Part shown: one piece after another, positions 6,835-9,311 of the stretch | Position numbering within the stretch: the first letter of the stretch is position 1 | How the letters are laid out: each line of letters begins with the position of its first letter | Program-made: the position numbers and the translations under genes | NCBI GenBank assembly: GCA_964517795.1 | Contig: CAZFDE010000091.1 | Location: 1 to 9,311 of the forward strand | Direction: 5' to 3' | Origin: CAZFDE01 sp964517795 | GTDB lineage: Bacteria > Planctomycetota > Phycisphaerae > Sedimentisphaerales > Anaerobacaceae | Length of the DNA: 9,311 bases | The notes under the pieces: model-generated | Told to the model about the DNA's origin: nothing | Database searches by the model: none | Seen by the model: only the letters and a program-made list of their open reading frames with translations

Positions 6835-8373
6835 ATGAAATATATTACGATTTTTCATGCGAACCTTAATTATGCCTATCTGACACCGGACCGGTATGAA
6901 TTTGTGATCCGAAACGCCTATGAAATGACCTTCGATGTCATGGCCGAGCATTTCCCGGATGTGCCGTACGTATTCGAAGCCTCCGGTTACACCATCGAAC
7001 AGATGGCCAAGCGTACACCGGATGTTCTTGAAAAACTCAAATCAGCCATTCAGGCCGGCCGCTGTGAATTCATGGGCTCGCCCTATGCCCACCCGATGTT
7101 GCCGAATTTCCCCAAAGAAGATGGGATTCGCTCAATCCAATTTTCCAATGAAATTTATGAAAAGTACCTGCAGATGCAGCCCAGGAGTTTCTGGAACCCT
7201 GAATGCGGCTGGTGTGCTTATGTTCCTCAGCAGGTCGTCGAGGCCGGATATGAGAACATGATCGGTGATTTTGAGGCCTACAGCCGCTCATGCGATCAAG
7301 ACGGCAAGCCCCTGCGGCCGGAGATCTACGAAAAAGAACATACCGACAAAAAGGCATTTTACAGTTTCGGCTTCAAATACGATCTGCCCGGAACTGAAAA
7401 AGCGATTCACTTTCCCTTTAATAAAATCCAAGGCCTGCCACAAGATCAATTACGGATCTTTTTAAGAACTGATCGGATTGCCCAATTCGGCGTGCGGTAT
7501 TTCATGGGCATGGAGGGGTATTCATTTGAGCAGTATCTGGAACTGGTCAAAAAGTATTCCCAGCAAAATGAGGATGAGCCTGAAGGGGCGGTGATCATTT
7601 TTGCCGATGATGCCGAATATGTCGGTACCAATGGCTGGTTCAAGCTTAAATACCAGAATCAGCCGGATAATGTCTTTGAGGCGACCCCGGATTCCCGGGA
7701 AAAGCTGATTCGGCTGATCAGCGAGGTCAAAAAGCTGGGCGATTTTACCACCTTTGATGCCGCCTGCCGCCTGCCGGCATTGCCGCAGACGATCAGTTTC
7801 GATGACGACTTGGCCTGGCATGGCGGGCGGGCCTCGACTTGGGCGACAACCCCGATGGCCCGACTGCTTCGCCCATGGCAGGAACTGGTGCGTGAAAAAC
7901 TCGTCAAGATGGAAAACCAGCTTCCCGAAGCCCATGTTCATCAGGCGTGGCTGCATTTAACCAATTCGTATAATTCCGATGGCCAGTGGCCGCCGACACT
8001 GCCGGATGCCCCGCATATCATCCATCCGTTCAATTACGGGTATTGCTTTGAGAATCTGCTGGCGGCCGAGCTGATGGTCGGCGGCGTGGATCGTAGTAAG
8101 CTCAACACCAGTGCCCAGGAGACCATCGAAGAGATTCTCTCGATCCAGCAGAATCTCATTATCGAAAAGGCGGATGAACTGCTTCAAACCGGCTCAGCCG
8201 ACCAACAGAAGCAGGCCGCACTGGCAAAGATCCTCATCGAAAAATCCCGCAGCACCGATTCCCTTAAAGGTCAAAAGATACTGTATCCGTGTGAATACAC
8301 CATTCGGGCCGATTGGCTCGTCCAGGCCAGGCAATTAGTCGGCGGGGTCGTCCTCGAAAAAGATATCGAATAA
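6835..8373 (+). CDS. GH57-like glycoside hydrolase/transferase, (beta/alpha)7-barrel
   Basis: This 512-aa protein has no signal peptide and is likely cytoplasmic. The order of motifs follows GH57: FHANLNYAY (7-15) in place of the first His motif, CEFMGSPYAHPMLP (77-90) for the second, SFWNPECGW (118-126) with Glu123 as the expected nucleophile, and IIFADDAEYVGT (254-265) with Asp258 or Asp259 as candidate acid/base. WHGG (328-331) and a helical C-terminal part (about 400-512) follow. GH57 enzymes act on alpha-glucans and alpha-galactosides by a retaining mechanism. The first motif lacks the common HQP form, so this may be a divergent subfamily with another substrate. A GGAGG at 6820-6824 precedes the ATG by 10 nt, inside the end of the URO-D-like gene. 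The 6-bp gap between the two genes suggests linked function. Confidence 0.8.
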   Translation: MKYITIFHANLNYAYLTPDRYEFVIRNAYEMTFDVMAEHFPDVPYVFEASGYTIEQMAKRTPDVLEKLKSAIQAGRCEFMGSPYAHPMLPNFPKEDGIRSIQFSNEIYEKYLQMQPRSFWNPECGWCAYVPQQVVEAGYENMIGDFEAYSRSCDQDGKPLRPEIYEKEHTDKKAFYSFGFKYDLPGTEKAIHFPFNKIQGLPQDQLRIFLRTDRIAQFGVRYFMGMEGYSFEQYLELVKKYSQQNEDEPEGAVIIFADDAEYVGTNGWFKLKYQNQPDNVFEATPDSREKLIRLISEVKKLGDFTTFDAACRLPALPQTISFDDDLAWHGGRASTWATTPMARLLRPWQELVREKLVKMENQLPEAHVHQAWLHLTNSYNSDGQWPPTLPDAPHIIHPFNYGYCFENLLAAELMVGGVDRSKLNTSAQETIEEILSIQQNLIIEKADELLQTGSADQQKQAALAKILIEKSRSTDSLKGQKILYPCEYTIRADWLVQARQLVGGVVLEKDIE

Positions 8374-8380
8374 GGGAGGT
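8372..8380 (+). promoter_or_regulatory. Strong ribosome binding site of the beta-helix gene
   Basis: AAGGGAGGT begins inside the TAA stop of the preceding gene and contains the best anti-Shine-Dalgarno match in the window. It is followed 7 nt later by ATG 8388. It fixes the start of the last gene, whose first 18 codons encode a signal peptide. Confidence 0.75.
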
Positions 8381-8387
8381 TTCAATC

Positions 8388-9311
8388 ATGAAGGTAAAGC
8401 TGCTATTTACCCTGATATTGATCAGTTTGCCCTTGCAGGCAAAACAGGAATTTTATATTGCAACGGACGGCAGCGACAGGAATCCCGGGACCATCGAAAA
8501 ACCGTTCGCAACGCTCGAAAAAGCCAGAGATGCGGTTCGCAAGCTCCAACCTCTTAAAGAGCCGGTCCATATTTACTTAAAAGAGGGCCGCTATTTTCTG
8601 GATAAGACGTTTGTCTTAACAGAGAAGGATTCCGGGACTGAAAAATATCCCATCGTTTATCAATCTTTTCAAAACGAAGAAGTGATTATATCGGGCGGCA
8701 GAATCATAAAAGGGTGGAAAAGACTTAAAGAGCAGCCCGATGGTATCGACCCTAATGCGGCTGGCAAACTTTGGGTCGTCGATATCGAAAAGGGCTGGTT
8801 TCCTCATTTTCTCTTTGTGGACGGCCAATCCCAACGGCTGGCACGGTTTCCCAATGATGGTTTTCTCGAAGGCGATGAAGGAATTCAGGCTTTTGGTAAT
8901 CCCTCTCCGAAGGGACAGTTGATCACTTTTCCCGACAGCATTAAAAAATATATGCCGTATCTGCCGAGCAACGGAGATGTGGAAATGAGTTGGATACCGA
9001 TTCTTTGGGCCAACGGCATTTCGGTGATGAGAGATTTTGACGTTCAAGCCAATACCGTATGGCGGCACAGCAAAAACGTCCTTTACAAAGGCAATCCCAA
9101 CAAGGACTGGATGCGGGGCAATCGTTTTCGGCTTCAAAATGCGCTTTGCTTGATCGATCAGCCCGGCGAATGGGCCGTTGATACCCAAAAAGGTAAGCTT
9201 TATATCTGGCCGCAGGATGAGGCCATCAATGACAAAGAAGTGATCGCCTCAAAGCTCTATGAACTGGTCCGTATCGAAGGCGATGAACCGAACGGCAAGA
9301 TCGTCCATGAT
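8388..9311 (+). CDS. Secreted right-handed beta-helix protein, GH141-like (partial, 3' end outside the window)
   Basis: The reading frame stays open for 308 codons to the window edge; the C-terminal part is missing. Residues 1-18 are a signal peptide (KVK, then a hydrophobic LLFTLILISLPL core, cleavage likely after LQA); there is no lipobox Cys. Residues 22-50 contain the FYIATDGSDRNPGT and KPFATLEKARDAVR elements typical of the N terminus of right-handed parallel beta-helix carbohydrate enzymes. GGRIIKGW follows at about 103-110, then LFVDGQSQRLARFPNDG at about 142-158 and a WAVDTQKGKLYIWP strand pair at about 264-277. This pattern is shared by proteins related to GH141 (fucosidase/xylanase-type) and by several uncharacterised polysaccharide-acting proteins. 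The catalytic residues would lie beyond the edge, so the activity cannot be stated. It is the only secreted product of the operon and probably starts glycan breakdown in the periplasm or outside the cell. Confidence 0.8.
   Translation, partial: MKVKLLFTLILISLPLQAKQEFYIATDGSDRNPGTIEKPFATLEKARDAVRKLQPLKEPVHIYLKEGRYFLDKTFVLTEKDSGTEKYPIVYQSFQNEEVIISGGRIIKGWKRLKEQPDGIDPNAAGKLWVVDIEKGWFPHFLFVDGQSQRLARFPNDGFLEGDEGIQAFGNPSPKGQLITFPDSIKKYMPYLPSNGDVEMSWIPILWANGISVMRDFDVQANTVWRHSKNVLYKGNPNKDWMRGNRFRLQNALCLIDQPGEWAVDTQKGKLYIWPQDEAINDKEVIASKLYELVRIEGDEPNGKIVHD

Noticed and set aside
5659..6951. 430-codon open frame on the minus strand opposite the URO-D-like gene
   Set aside because: It mirrors the codon bias of the sense gene, its product shows no recognisable domain, and the sense frame has clear family motifs and a Shine-Dalgarno.

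Overview
The window reads as one co-directional carbohydrate-utilisation operon. About 134 bp of AT-rich promoter DNA is followed by six plus-strand genes, and the last gene runs off the right edge. Base composition is intermediate and Shine-Dalgarno sequences are clear. The gene set combines a LacI-type regulator, a sodium/solute symporter with large insertions, a URO-D-fold protein, a GH57-like protein and a secreted beta-helix protein. No TonB/SusCD genes are present. This suggests an anaerobic or facultative glycan degrader of the PVC superphylum (Lentisphaerota, Kiritimatiellota or Phycisphaerae-like Planctomycetota). That placement is an impression from gene content; the window carries no phylogenetic marker.

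Layout: (1) 1-134, a promoter with a consensus -10 box and two 8-bp palindromes that could be operators. (2) 135-1160, a LacI/GalR-family regulator. (3) 1177-3435, a 752-aa cytoplasmic protein that looks like a six-hairpin (alpha/alpha toroid) carbohydrate-active enzyme of no family I can name. (4) 3432-5642, a 736-aa SSS-family symporter with two long extramembrane insertions. (5) 5662-6828, a URO-D-fold protein that is not a haem-biosynthesis enzyme. (6) 6835-8373, a GH57-like (beta/alpha)7-barrel protein with recognisable catalytic-region motifs. (7) 8388 to the right edge, the signal peptide and N-terminal 308 residues of a secreted right-handed beta-helix protein resembling GH141-type enzymes. 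Junctions are tight (16 bp, ATGA overlap, 19 bp, 6 bp, 14 bp), each start has a Shine-Dalgarno, and I see no terminator between genes.

Working model (inference): the secreted beta-helix enzyme attacks an external glycan, the symporter imports a released sugar or oligosaccharide with sodium, and the six-hairpin and GH57-like proteins process it in the cytoplasm. The regulator senses the sugar and controls its own promoter. The URO-D-like protein has no obvious place in plain hydrolysis. It is the main reason to suspect chemistry not yet described, for example handling of a methylated or otherwise modified sugar.
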